A stretch of DNA of 64,000 nt from Pseudofrankia nepalensis (GTDB lineage Bacteria > Actinomycetota > Actinomycetes > Frankiales > Frankiaceae), in assembly GCF_016786305.1 (NCBI RefSeq), contig NZ_JADWYV010000004.1. One strand, 5' to 3'. Below are positions 35,070 to 44,014 of this stretch, piece after piece. A model generated the notes under the pieces. It was not told the origin of the DNA and did not search any database. It saw nothing but the letters and a program-made list of their open reading frames with translations. Within the stretch, counting starts at the first letter, position 1; each line of letters begins with the position of its first letter. The position numbers and the translations under genes were made by a program.

Positions 35070-36305
35070 TCAGCGTGCCGCGCCGACCGGTCCGAGCAGA
35101 CCGGCCGCCGACCTCAGCGCCTCCCGCGCCTCGGCGTGCCACGCCGCGACCAGGTCGGCGGCCGGCGCGGCGCGGCTGAGCGACGCGGTCTCCCCCGCCC
35201 ACAGGTTCACCAACTCCGGGTCCGAACGCCGGCGCGCCTCGGCCCGCAGCGGCGCGGTGAGCCGGTGGACCTGCGGATACGCCGCTGGCGCGTGCGGGCC
35301 GTGCTCCCGGGTGAAGGCGTTGTCGAGGCCACGCGCGAGACGGCCGGTGAACGCGCGGCTGACCACCGTGCGCCGCCCGCTGCCCAGCGCCTCCCGGTGC
35401 ACCAGTGACGTGCCGGCCTCGGGGGTGCGCAGGAAGGCGCTGCCGACGACCGCCGCCCACGCGCCGGCCGCGAGCACCGCCGCCACCCCCGCGCCGTCCG
35501 CGATCCCACCCGCGGCGAGCACCGGCAGGTCCACCGCGGCACGCACCCGGGCCAGCAGCGGCAGCAGCGGCAGCCGTACCTCGCCGCCCTCGACGTCGTC
35601 CGGGTCGATGCCGCCGCGGTGCCCGCCGGCCTCCCAGCCCTGCGCGACCAGGGCGTCCGCGCCGATGGCCGTCGCGGCCAGCGCCTGCCGCTCGTCGGTG
35701 ACCGTCACCGCGACCGCGATCCCGGCGCCATGGCAGCGCGCGACCGTCTCCGGCGACGGCAGGCCGAAGGCGAAGCTGACGAGCGCGGGCCGGGCGGCGA
35801 GCACCACCTCGAGCTTGGCCGCGAACCCGTCGTCGTCCGCCTCGCCGGCCGGCCACGGCTCACCCGGGCTCACCTCGAGACGTGCCGCGAGCGGACCCAG
35901 CCGGCGCGCGTACGCCGCGACGCCCCGCGCCCCGACCGGCTCGCCGACGCCGGATTCCGGTCCGGCGTCGGCTACCCCCGCGCGGGCCTCGGGTGACGGC
36001 GTACCGAGTGACGGCGTACCGGGTGACGGCGTCGGTGAGGAGATCTCGCGTGACGGGACCCCGCGTGACGCGAGCAGCCCGCCGGGCCTCGCCGAACCAC
36101 CGACGAACAGGTTGACGGCGAACGGGCGGTCCGTCAGCTCACGCGTCCGCGCGATGTCCTCGGCGAACCGCCCGGCGCTCAGGTAGCCGGCGGCGAGGGC
36201 GCCGAGACCACCGGCGCCGCTGACCGCGGCGGCCAGTTCCGGCGTCGACGGCCCACCGGCCATCGGCGCGCACACGATCCTCGTCGGGACTACGGGCAGG
36301 TCCAT
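35070..36305 (-). CDS. Nitronate monooxygenase-like FMN enzyme
   Basis: This 411-residue TIM-barrel flavoprotein belongs to the 2-nitropropane dioxygenase family. Visible are CAPMAGGPSTPELAAAV at the N terminus, QGWEAGGHRGG with the conserved His, LAAGGIADGAG and AVVGSAFLRTPE for FMN phosphate binding. It oxidises nitronates or related nitro compounds using oxygen. A Pro/Ser/Thr-rich insert near residues 88-120 is encoded partly by 15-bp tandem repeats (35992-36036) and is absent from typical members. The start at 36305 has GGGAAGG 8 bases upstream. Confidence 0.87.
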   Translation of the reverse strand: MDLPVVPTRIVCAPMAGGPSTPELAAAVSGAGGLGALAAGYLSAGRFAEDIARTRELTDRPFAVNLFVGGSARPGGLLASRGVPSREISSPTPSPGTPSLGTPSPEARAGVADAGPESGVGEPVGARGVAAYARRLGPLAARLEVSPGEPWPAGEADDDGFAAKLEVVLAARPALVSFAFGLPSPETVARCHGAGIAVAVTVTDERQALAATAIGADALVAQGWEAGGHRGGIDPDDVEGGEVRLPLLPLLARVRAAVDLPVLAAGGIADGAGVAAVLAAGAWAAVVGSAFLRTPEAGTSLVHREALGSGRRTVVSRAFTGRLARGLDNAFTREHGPHAPAAYPQVHRLTAPLRAEARRRSDPELVNLWAGETASLSRAAPAADLVAAWHAEAREALRSAAGLLGPVGAAR

Positions 36306-36415
36306 GCCGTCGACCTTCCCACCTCCCGCCTTGCCGACCCATGACCCACCCGCCCCGGTTCGCGGGTCTCCCAGAAGAAGATCGATCATGGTCCGGTCGG
36401 GGTACTGCTCCGATC

Positions 36416-36706
36416 ATGACGAACATCCTGCGCCGCGCCGCGGCGGCCGTCGGACTGGGTGGCCGGGCTGGGCGAACCGGGTCGGGCAGCCCGGACGGGC
36501 GGGCATGGAACCCGACCGGCTGGTGGTGGTGCATGGAGCACCAGCGCCCGGAGAACCCGCCGGACGTCCCCGGCCACCGCCGGCTCGGCCCGTACGCGAG
36601 CGCGGCCGAAGCCACCGCCTGGCGCGAGCGCGTCGACCAGCGCAACGAGGCGTGGGAGGGGGACGACCACGAGGACGACGACCGTTCGAGAGGCGCGTCC
36701 CGATAG
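36416..36706 (+). CDS. Small conserved actinobacterial protein (WWWC/GPY motif), 96 aa
   Basis: This 96-residue protein contains WWWCMEHQRPE near the middle, then RLGPYASAAEATAWRERVDQRNEAWE, a pattern shared by short actinobacterial proteins of unknown function with a CxxH-type metal-like pair. The C terminus is acidic. The start at 36416 (MTNILRR) is preferred over an upstream in-frame ATG, but the ribosome site is weak. It is between two leftward genes and appears to be alone. Confidence 0.6.
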   Translation: MTNILRRAAAAVGLGGRAGRTGSGSPDGRAWNPTGWWWCMEHQRPENPPDVPGHRRLGPYASAAEATAWRERVDQRNEAWEGDDHEDDDRSRGASR

Positions 36707-36801
36707 CACCACGCCTGCCCGTCAGCGTCGGGCAGGCGCCCCGACGGCTTCGTGAGAGGCCGCGCGGCGCCGCCACCGTGCTCCTGGAGAAGGCGGCGCC
36801 G

Positions 36802-37233
36802 TCAGCGGACCTGGGCGCCGTACACGCGGTCGACCGCCATGGCCATGAGGACCCTGCGGTCGGACACCATCACCGAGCGGTACTCGTCCCAGTCCGGATG
36901 CTCGCCGGCGGCGAGGCGGTAGTAGTCCACCAAGGCCTGGACCTCCTGGCCGTCGGGGTCGGTTCCCGGCCCCACGAGCGTCACGTCTCCCTCGGCGGTG
37001 GCCCACGCCCAGCCGTCCGGGCTGGTGACCTCCAGGGCGGCCCGGGGATCCCGGCGCAGGTTCGCCGTCTTGGCGCGTCCCTCGGTCATCGACACGTACA
37101 GGACGCCGGCTTCCTGGTCGTAGAAGGGCATGACGGGGGAAAGCTGCGGGCGGCCGTCCGACTTGATCGTCGCGAGGACGCCGAGTCGGCTCTCCGCGAG
37201 CAGCGCGTGTGGGTTGAACGACGTGGCGGTCAT
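36802..37233 (-). CDS. PPOX-class F420-dependent oxidoreductase
   Basis: This 143-residue split-barrel flavin/F420 protein resembles the Rv1155 group. It begins in a way typical of that group (LLAESRLGVLATIKSDGRPQLSPV) and continues YVSMTEGRAKTANLRRDPRAAL, the cofactor-phosphate loop. These enzymes reduce diverse substrates with deazaflavin F420. The start at 37233 was taken from family length; a longer in-frame extension to 37308 exists, and GGAG lies rather far from the chosen ATG. It lies next to a TetR gene on the same strand (81-bp gap), so the TetR protein may control it. Confidence 0.8.
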   Translation of the reverse strand: MTATSFNPHALLAESRLGVLATIKSDGRPQLSPVMPFYDQEAGVLYVSMTEGRAKTANLRRDPRAALEVTSPDGWAWATAEGDVTLVGPGTDPDGQEVQALVDYYRLAAGEHPDWDEYRSVMVSDRRVLMAMAVDRVYGAQVR

Positions 37234-37314
37234 GCCCGGTAGAAGAAGCTCCGGCACGCGACGCATTCCGCCCGCCAAGGACAGCCCGGCAAGGACCGTC
37301 GCGGACACGGGTGC

Positions 37315-37986
37315 CTATGCCCGGTCGCCTGGCCGCTGTGGGCTGCGCCCTTCTCGGACCGCGGCCTCGATGAGGCCGATGACCCAGGTCGCCGCGCGCG
37401 TCGCCTCGGCGGAGTCGAGGTTCCACGTGGTGATCATGCGTTCGAAGGTCGAGACGCTCCAGTAGGCGTCCAGCGCCGCGGCGGCCATCTCGCGCTCGCG
37501 CTCGGTCCAGCCGGACGCCGACTGGGCGAGCGCGGCCCGCAGCGCGGCGCGGCGGCGCTGGTCGAGCGCCGCGAACGTCGGGTCGTCGAGCGGCTGCCGG
37601 TTGATCGGGAACGTTGCCAGGTAGGCGAAGGTCTGGGCGATCGTCTGGCCGAAGTTGTCGAGGCGGAGGTTGTCGAGCTCGACCCCGGCCTCGGTCTCGA
37701 GCCGGCGCAGGACGGCGTCGCGGAGGTTCCGCTCGGTCGCGAAATGCCGGTAGACCGTGCTTTCGTTCACGCCGGCCCGCCGGGCCACGGCCCGGACCGT
37801 GAGGCTTCGCCAGTCCCAGTTCGGCAGGTCGTGGACCAGGTCGGTGGCGGCGGCGACGATCCGCTCCCGGGTCGCCGCGGCCTGCTTGGACCGCTGCGAG
37901 TTCTCGTAGGAGTGGGGTCTCGGAGAATGGCTGACGTCTCCGGGCCCGCCAGCGGCCTGACCGTTCTCCGAGCCGCCGACAACCAC
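37315..37986 (-). CDS. TetR-family regulator divergent from the P450 gene
   Basis: This protein of about 223 residues has a TetR HTH (TRERIVAAATDLVHD, then VRAVARRAGVNESTVYRHFATE) preceded by an unusually long, polar N-terminal arm of about 40 residues. The GTG start at 37986 has GGGAG 5 bases upstream; an ATG at 38043 is the alternative. A perfect 30-bp palindrome lies between this gene and the P450, a likely shared operator. A P450 or ligand such as a lipid, terpene or xenobiotic may be the inducer's target, but this is inferred. Confidence 0.85.
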   Translation of the reverse strand: MVVGGSENGQAAGGPGDVSHSPRPHSYENSQRSKQAAATRERIVAAATDLVHDLPNWDWRSLTVRAVARRAGVNESTVYRHFATERNLRDAVLRRLETEAGVELDNLRLDNFGQTIAQTFAYLATFPINRQPLDDPTFAALDQRRRAALRAALAQSASGWTEREREMAAAALDAYWSVSTFERMITTWNLDSAEATRAATWVIGLIEAAVREGRSPQRPGDRA

Positions 37987-38201
37987 CAGGTCTCCCGTCC
38001 GTGCGCGTCGCGAGGCTTGCCCCGGGCGTCGCCGACCGACCACCGGAGGCGGCCACTGCCCGGAATGTGATCCTTCGCCACAAGCGGGAGGGCGAGCTCG
38101 GCGTCGAACCTAGTCGCCCACCCTTCGACCCGTCGACATCGCCGTCCGGCGAGGTCACCCGCCTTGCCGGATCCGCGCCCCACCGGTCCGCGCTCCCGCG
38201 T

Positions 38202-38231
38202 CATCTCGTGCAAGACTTCTTGCACGAGATG
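38202..38231. promoter_or_regulatory. 30-bp perfect palindrome between TetR and P450 genes
   Basis: The arms (38202-38215 and 38218-38231) are 14 bp each, beginning CATCTCGTGC and ending with its complement, around a CT centre. It lies 62 bp before the P450 start, in the divergent promoter region. The length and symmetry suit a TetR dimer-of-dimers site. Confidence 0.75.
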
Positions 38232-38292
38232 GCTTACGCTGTGCCGGTCGATGCCTGACATCTACCGGTTCGGCCCGTGTCTGGAGGCGGCT

Positions 38293-39483
38293 GTGACCAC
38301 GACGGAGCTCCCCGCGCGTCCGATGGACCCGACCCGCGACGACCGCAAGTCGGCGGCGCTGGCGGCGCAGCGCGTGCATCCCGACGCCGGGGCGCGGGAG
38401 GTCGGCAACTTTCGGTTAGGCCGCGCGATCCTGCGCAGCGCGCAGATGCGCCAGGCGGGCGCGAGCTCCGACCAGATGAACCCGGAGGACGAGTTCTGCC
38501 CGGTCTTCTTCCTCGACGGCGACACCCATCGCCGCCGCCGCACGGCGATCGCCCGCTTCTTCACGCCGAAGGCCATCAGCGCCCGTCACCTGCGGGTCAT
38601 GGAACGCACCACCGAGGAACTGCTCGCCCAGGTGCGGGCCGACGGAAAGGGCCGGCTCGACGAGCTCAGCTACAAGCTCGCCGTCGCCGTGGCCGCGGAG
38701 ATCGTCGGCCTGACGAACAGCGACCAGGCCGGAATGGCCAAGCGCATCCAGGCCACGCTGCTCGGCACCCGCCTGCGCGGCATGCACCCCGTCATCCGGT
38801 TCGGCGCCAAAGGCGTGACCGCCGTGCACGCGATGCGGTTCTTCAGCCGCGACGTGCGTCCCGCCATCAAGGCCCGGCGCGAGCAGCGGCAGGAGGACGT
38901 CATCTCCCACCTGCTCGAGGAGGGCTACCCGGACAAGGCGATCCTCATCGAGTGCATGACCTACGCCGTCGCCGGCATGGTGACGACCCGTGAGTTCATC
39001 GTGATGGCCGCCTGGCACCTGTTCGACGACGACGCCCTGCGCGCCCGCTTCACCGCCGGCGACGAGGCCGACCAGACCGCGATCCTCGAGGAGATCCTGC
39101 GCCTCGAGCCCGTGGCCGCGATGCTGCACCGGCGGGCCACCGAGGACGCCGACCTGGAGTCGGAGTCCGTCAAGGCGGGGGAACTGCTCGCGGTCAACAT
39201 CCGGGCCACCAACGTCGACCCGGAGACCGTGGGCGCCTGCCCGCACGCGCTCGACCCCGACCGGGCCAGGCGGCAGAAGGCGGTCGGCGCCTACATGAGC
39301 TTCGGCGACGGCGGCCACCGCTGCCCCGGCGCCCAGGTGGCGATCACCGAGACCCGGGTCTTCCTGGACGCGCTCATGCGCCTGCCCGACCTGCGCCTCG
39401 AGCGCACCCCGGACATGACCTGGTGCGACGGCCTCATGAGCTACGAGCTGCGCGGCGCCGTCGTCACCTGCGCGCGTTCCTGA
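38293..39483 (+). CDS. Cytochrome P450
   Basis: This 396-residue soluble P450 has the heme-binding loop SFGDGGHRCPGAQVA (Cys thiolate ligand) near residue 345 and the ExxR motif EILR. The I-helix reads AVAGMVTTREF, in which the acidic residue usually preceding the Thr pair (AGxD/ETT) is replaced by Val, so oxygen activation may differ from the norm. GGAGG 5 bases before a GTG at 38293 decides the start; an ATG at 38251 is less likely. No ferredoxin or reductase gene is beside it. Confidence 0.92.
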   Translation: MTTTELPARPMDPTRDDRKSAALAAQRVHPDAGAREVGNFRLGRAILRSAQMRQAGASSDQMNPEDEFCPVFFLDGDTHRRRRTAIARFFTPKAISARHLRVMERTTEELLAQVRADGKGRLDELSYKLAVAVAAEIVGLTNSDQAGMAKRIQATLLGTRLRGMHPVIRFGAKGVTAVHAMRFFSRDVRPAIKARREQRQEDVISHLLEEGYPDKAILIECMTYAVAGMVTTREFIVMAAWHLFDDDALRARFTAGDEADQTAILEEILRLEPVAAMLHRRATEDADLESESVKAGELLAVNIRATNVDPETVGACPHALDPDRARRQKAVGAYMSFGDGGHRCPGAQVAITETRVFLDALMRLPDLRLERTPDMTWCDGLMSYELRGAVVTCARS

Positions 39484-39571
39484 CCGGCGGGCCCGGGTCC
39501 GCTCGGTCCGGGGCAGGCCAGATGGTCCCGCTCGGAGCCGGCCGCGCCGAGGCAGGCGGCCGGCCCGGCGG

Positions 39572-39622
39572 GTCAGGCTGGCTTCGCCGTCAGGCTGGCT
39601 TCGCCGTCAGGCTGGCTCCGCC
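39572..39622. repeat. Three 17-bp tandem repeats at the end of the dioxygenase gene
   Basis: The unit GTCAGGCTGGCTTCGCC is repeated three times (third copy with one change), followed by a partial fourth copy that includes the dioxygenase stop codon. It fills the gap between the convergent P450 and dioxygenase genes. Confidence 0.75.
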
Positions 39623-39623
39623 G

Positions 39624-40457
39624 TCAGGCGACGGCTTCCTCGCCGACGAGGGTGGTGCGGTGCATGAGGCGGCGGGAGGTGACGGTGTAGGGCTGGGCGC
39701 GGTGCAGGATGCCGGTGTTGTCCCAGATCACCAGGTCACCGTGGTGCCAGTGGTGGCGCAGTGAGAAGTCGGGCTGGGTCGCCCAGGTGAGCAGCCGGTC
39801 GAGCAGCGCCCGGCTCTCCTCGGCCGCCAGGCCGACGACGTGGTCGGCCGTGGCGCCGACCAGCAGTGACTTGCGCCCGCTGCGCCGGGTCCAGACCAGC
39901 GGGTGCTCCCGGGAGGGCACCTTGTCCCACGCGGCGCGCATCTTCGGTGACGCGTCCGGGTTGGACAGCCGCTGGGTGGCCGCGAAGCTGTGCACCACCC
40001 GAAGCTCGGCGAAGGCGGCCTTCTCCTCGTCGGAGAGCGCTTCGTAGGCGGCGTAGAGGTTGGCGAACTCGGTGTCCCCGCCCTCGGTGGCGACCTCCAG
40101 GGCGGTCAGCAGCGTCGCCTTCTGTGGCACGAGGTCGTTCGCGCCGTCGATGTGCCAGTAGAACGTGCCCGCCCGGTAGGCCGCCAGCGTGCTCTGCGCC
40201 GGGTCGAGTGAGATCGCCGAGACCTCGGGGTGTTCCTTCTCACCGCCCATCGGCGCGACGACCACCTCGCCGAGCATCCGGGACAGCGCCACCAGGTCGG
40301 CGTCACCGATGCGCGCCTCGCGGTAGATCACGACTCCGTGCTCGTCGAGGTACTTGCGCGCCTCGGCGGCGACTTCCGGGGTTGCCAGCTCCGGCCCGCT
40401 ACGGCCCGAGATCTCGACGCCGATCCCCGGGCTCACCGGGGTGACGGTCACGGCCAT
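39624..40457 (-). CDS. TauD/TfdA-family Fe(II)/2-oxoglutarate dioxygenase
   Basis: This 277-residue dioxygenase shows the iron ligands in YWHIDGAND (His-x-Asp) near residue 107 and the distal His in ILHRAQPYTV. RRLMHRTTLVG supplies the Arg that binds 2-oxoglutarate. The family hydroxylates taurine, herbicide-like ethers, or other small molecules. GGAG lies 5 bases before the ATG. It is convergent with the P450 gene and stands alone. A role in sulfonate use is only one option, since no sulfonate transporter is nearby. Confidence 0.9.
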   Translation of the reverse strand: MAVTVTPVSPGIGVEISGRSGPELATPEVAAEARKYLDEHGVVIYREARIGDADLVALSRMLGEVVVAPMGGEKEHPEVSAISLDPAQSTLAAYRAGTFYWHIDGANDLVPQKATLLTALEVATEGGDTEFANLYAAYEALSDEEKAAFAELRVVHSFAATQRLSNPDASPKMRAAWDKVPSREHPLVWTRRSGRKSLLVGATADHVVGLAAEESRALLDRLLTWATQPDFSLRHHWHHGDLVIWDNTGILHRAQPYTVTSRRLMHRTTLVGEEAVA

Positions 40458-41105
40458 GGTTCTCTCCGTTCCTCCACCGACTGAGGCGGCCGACCCGACG
40501 GCCGCCGGCTGGGCGCCCCGTCGCGGCCTGTCGCGGCCCGCCGCGTTCGCGGCTTGTTCGCCGCGGCCCGCACCGGCCAGGCGCGGGAGGGACGGGGGGC
40601 ACCGGGCCGGTCCCGCCGCCCATCGCGCCGGCCAAACCCGAAACGGGCCGGGCACCTGCCCAGCAGACGGGCCCAGCATGCCATAAACCATACGGTCAGG
40701 TCTAATTACGCCCAGCCCCCCGCGCTCCCGTATGGAGCGCGCTGGCGTCGTTGTCAGTCCTGGGCGGCGGGCTCGCGCCCGGGCGGCGGGCTCGCGCCGA
40801 ACCCGGGCACCTGACTGGATGGAGCCAATCGCCCGGTATGGCGGCGCGATCCCGGTCGGAATGCCCGAAAGCATCGGTGCCCCATGCCTGCCCGCGACGG
40901 ACCAAAGGCCATCCAAGATCGCCTAGGACAGGGAGTCCAGCCCCCCGACGTACTCTTACCGCAGGGTAACTACGTCACCCGGGCCACCGCGTGCCATGCT
41001 GGCCTACCGGTTCAGGCCGGTAGGAACTGGGTCGGAATTCTGGTTGCGCCAGTATCCGGACCGATCCAGCGGGAAGACCGAGACCGAGAGGATGCCTGAA
41101 CCACC
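40458..41105. other. 648-bp intergenic region before the signalling operon
   Basis: No gene is supported. The region holds a duplicated 18-bp sequence (40762-40779 and 40781-40798, GGGCGGCGGGCTCGCGCC) and, near the right end, an inverted repeat CCTACCGG-TTCAGG-CCGGTAGG at 41003-41024. A relatively AT-rich patch at 40680-40712 is the likely dioxygenase promoter area. The inverted repeat is 82 bp before the signalling operon and may control it. Confidence 0.5.
41003..41024. promoter_or_regulatory. Inverted repeat upstream of the signalling operon
   Basis: CCTACCGG and CCGGTAGG arms enclose a 6-base TTCAGG. It could be an operator or an mRNA hairpin in the leader of the receiver-phosphatase gene. 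Confidence 0.4.
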
Positions 41106-42299
41106 ATGCGGAGCGTGGTCGAGCTGCCGGCGCAGGTGGCAGCCAAGCCCGACGAGACCGACTGGCCCGTACTGCTCGTCGAGGATGACGACGGCGACGC
41201 CTTCCTCGTCCAGGAACTCCTCGAGGAGACCTCGGCCCCCGTCCAGCTGCTACGGGCCAGCAGCATCGCCGAGGCCCGCGCGCTGGCCGACGGCGCCCGC
41301 GCCGTCCTGCTCGACCTCGGGCTGCCCGACAGCCACGGCCTGTCCGCGCTGGAAACCATGCGCCGCCTCGCGCCCCGCGCCGCGATCGTCGTCCTCACCG
41401 GGCTGGCCGACGAGCACCGCGGCATCGAAGCGCTCGCCGCCGGCGCCCAGGACTACCTCGTCAAAGGCGAGATCGACGGCAAGACCCTCGTCCGCGCGCT
41501 GCGCTACGCCCTCGAACGCCGCGACGCCGAACACTCGGCCCAGGCCCTGCGCGAGTCACAGCTGCGGGCCGAGGAGAACGCCCGCCTGGAACGCGGCCTG
41601 CTGCCGACCCCACTGCTGCGCGACACCCGGCTCGGCCACCTCGCCCGCTACCGCCCGGGACGCAGCCAGGCCCTGCTCGGCGGCGACTTCTACGACGTCG
41701 TCGAGACCCCCGACAACGTCGTCCACGTCCTGCTCGGTGACGTCTGCGGCCACGGCCCCGACGAAGCCGCCCTCGGCGCCAGCCTGCGCATCGCCTGGCG
41801 CACCCTCGTCCTCGCAGGCATTCCCGAACCGGACCGCCTCGCCTATCTTCAGGACGTCCTCGTCAGTGAACGCACCAACGACGAGCTGTTCGCCACAGTC
41901 TGCACACTGACGGTGGCACCCGACCGGGCATCGGTCAGCATGCGACTGGCCGGCCACCCCCCGCCCGCCATGATCCACCCAACGCTCGCCGCGCTGCCCG
42001 ACACCGCCGTCAGCCCGGCGCTGGGGGTGCTCGACGACCTCGCCAGCGAGCAGATCACGATCCCGCTGCCTGCCGGCTGGGAACTGCTCCTGGCCACCGA
42101 CGGCCTCCTCGAAGGACGCGACGGCCCGGACGGCGAGCGACTCGGCTGGGACGGCGTCCTCGCCGAGATCGCCAGCATCAGCCCGCCACCCCGCGACGAC
42201 ACCCTCCCTGACACGCTCATCGACCGCGTCGAGCGACGCAACGGCGGCCCGCTGACCGACGACGTCGCCCTGCTACTCCTGAGAGGGCCGACGACGTGA
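41106..42299 (+). CDS. Response regulator with PP2C-type (SpoIIE/RsbU-like) phosphatase output
   Basis: This 397-residue protein has a receiver domain (residues 20-140) with the acidic pocket EDDDGD at 26-31, phospho-acceptor Asp70 (LLDLGLPDSHG) and the conserved Lys in DYLVKGE. A short coiled linker with an ERGLLPTPLL-type segment leads to a PPM/SpoIIE phosphatase (GGDFYDVV, GDVCGHGPDEAA). Such proteins dephosphorylate anti-anti-sigma factors in partner-switching stress pathways. It is followed with a 4-base overlap by a histidine kinase, its probable activator. Confidence 0.93.
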   Translation: MRSVVELPAQVAAKPDETDWPVLLVEDDDGDAFLVQELLEETSAPVQLLRASSIAEARALADGARAVLLDLGLPDSHGLSALETMRRLAPRAAIVVLTGLADEHRGIEALAAGAQDYLVKGEIDGKTLVRALRYALERRDAEHSAQALRESQLRAEENARLERGLLPTPLLRDTRLGHLARYRPGRSQALLGGDFYDVVETPDNVVHVLLGDVCGHGPDEAALGASLRIAWRTLVLAGIPEPDRLAYLQDVLVSERTNDELFATVCTLTVAPDRASVSMRLAGHPPPAMIHPTLAALPDTAVSPALGVLDDLASEQITIPLPAGWELLLATDGLLEGRDGPDGERLGWDGVLAEIASISPPPRDDTLPDTLIDRVERRNGGPLTDDVALLLLRGPTT

Positions 42300-44014
42300 C
42301 GGAACACGACGTGACGCAACCAGCCAGCCCGGCCACGAAGCCAGCCAGCCCGGCCACCGACGCTCCCCCGCCGCCGGCCCTTCCCGCGCCGGCCCCGGCC
42401 GGACCCAGCGGGACAGGGCGGCTGGGGGTGATCGCCCGCTCCTGGCCGCTGGGACGTCGCCTGGCGGCGGCGTTGGCCCTGACGTCGATCGTCCTGCTCA
42501 CCGGCGTCGGCCTGATCACCACCAGCCTGGTCCGGCTGGAGCAGTCGATCCACGAGCGGACCGACATCCTCTCGCCGGCCAGGACTCGGTCCGCCCAGCT
42601 CATGACCAGCCTGGTCGACCAGGAGACCGGCCTGCGCGGCTACCTCCTCGACGGCAGGGGCGCCTCGCTCCAGCCGTACGACGAGGGCCGCGCGGATCAG
42701 GACGCCCACCTGGCCCGGCTCGACGAGCTCGTCGGCGGCCGGCCCGACCTCGCCGACGAGCTCGGCGCGCTGCGGGCCCGGGTCGCCGACTGGCACCGGC
42801 AGTACGCCGACCCGGTGGCGGAGGCGGCCCGGCGCGGCGACGCGGACGCCGCCCGCGCCATCGACCCGGTGAACATCGGCAAGCCGGCGTTCGACGCGGT
42901 CCGGACCGCGAACGAACGCTTCGACACCGAGCTGACGGCCAAGGCGGTGGCCGCCCGGGACCGGGTGTCGGCCACGTTGCGCCAGTTCGTCGTGATCCTG
43001 ATCGTCGTGGGCGTCGCCTTCGTGGCGCTGATGGCCGGCCTCGTCCGCGCGCTGCGCGGCTGGGTCACCGGTCCGCTCGGGCGGATCGGGCAGGACGCCC
43101 GGACCGTCGCCGGCGGCAAGCTCGACCACACGGTGGCCCGGGCCGGGCCGCCCGACGTCGCCGAACTGGCCGAGAACGTCGAGAACATGCGGCTTCAGCT
43201 CGTCCATGAGCTGGGCACGGTCTGGGAGGCCGCCGCCAAGCTGGAGGAGCAGGCCGACGCGCTGCGCCGGTCCAACCGGGACCTCGAGCAGTTCGCCTAC
43301 GTCGCGTCCCACGACCTGCAGGAACCGCTGCGCAAGGTGGCCAGCTTCTGCCAGCTGCTGGAGCGGCGGTACGGCGACCAGCTCGACGAGCGCGGCCAGC
43401 AGTACATCGACTTCGCGGTCGACGGCGCCAAGCGGATGCAGAAGCTCATCAACGACCTGCTGGCGTTCTCCCGGGTCGGGCGGACCACCGACGCGTTCGT
43501 GCCGGTCGACCTGCGCGACGCGCTGGGCCGGGCCACGCAGGCCCTCGCGACGTCGGTCGAGGCGTCCGGGGCCGAGATCACCTCCGACCAGCTCCCCACG
43601 GTCGCGGGCGACCCGTCCCTGCTCGCGGCCGTCTTCCAGAACCTGGTCGGCAACGCGATCAAGTTCCAGGGGAAGGACACCCCGCGGATCCACATCGGCG
43701 TCACCGAGCGGGACGACACCTGGGAGCTGTCCTGTTCCGACAACGGCATCGGCATCGAGGCCGACTACGCCGAGAAAATCTTCGTCATCTTTCAACGCCT
43801 GCATCGGCGGGAAAGCTACGAGGGAACCGGCATCGGCCTGGCGCTGGTCCGCAAGATCATCGAGTTTCACGGCGGGGTGATCTGGTTGGATACCGATGTG
43901 GAGTCCGGCACGACCTTTCGCTGGACCCTTCCCAAGAACGTGACGCGCGTCTCCATTCCGCCGATCACCGAGACCGTGGCTCCCCCGAGCGCCGCACATC
44001 AAGGAGCAGTGTGA
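42296..44014 (+). CDS. CHASE3-HAMP sensor histidine kinase
   Basis: This 572-residue membrane kinase has an N-terminal Pro/Ala-rich tail, a first helix near residues 58-82, an extracytoplasmic CHASE3 domain (QETGLRGYLLDG) and a second helix at about 225-250. HAMP, a HisKA segment with FAYVASHDLQEPLRK and an HATPase core (NLVGNAIKF, DNGIGIE, GTGIGLALVRKI) follow. The H-box resembles the Cph1/Rcp1 phytochrome-kinase type. GTG start overlaps the previous stop (GTGA), and its own stop overlaps the next gene, so three signalling genes are co-translated. The signal is unknown. Confidence 0.93.
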   Translation: MTEHDVTQPASPATKPASPATDAPPPPALPAPAPAGPSGTGRLGVIARSWPLGRRLAAALALTSIVLLTGVGLITTSLVRLEQSIHERTDILSPARTRSAQLMTSLVDQETGLRGYLLDGRGASLQPYDEGRADQDAHLARLDELVGGRPDLADELGALRARVADWHRQYADPVAEAARRGDADAARAIDPVNIGKPAFDAVRTANERFDTELTAKAVAARDRVSATLRQFVVILIVVGVAFVALMAGLVRALRGWVTGPLGRIGQDARTVAGGKLDHTVARAGPPDVAELAENVENMRLQLVHELGTVWEAAAKLEEQADALRRSNRDLEQFAYVASHDLQEPLRKVASFCQLLERRYGDQLDERGQQYIDFAVDGAKRMQKLINDLLAFSRVGRTTDAFVPVDLRDALGRATQALATSVEASGAEITSDQLPTVAGDPSLLAAVFQNLVGNAIKFQGKDTPRIHIGVTERDDTWELSCSDNGIGIEADYAEKIFVIFQRLHRRESYEGTGIGLALVRKIIEFHGGVIWLDTDVESGTTFRWTLPKNVTRVSIPPITETVAPPSAAHQGAV

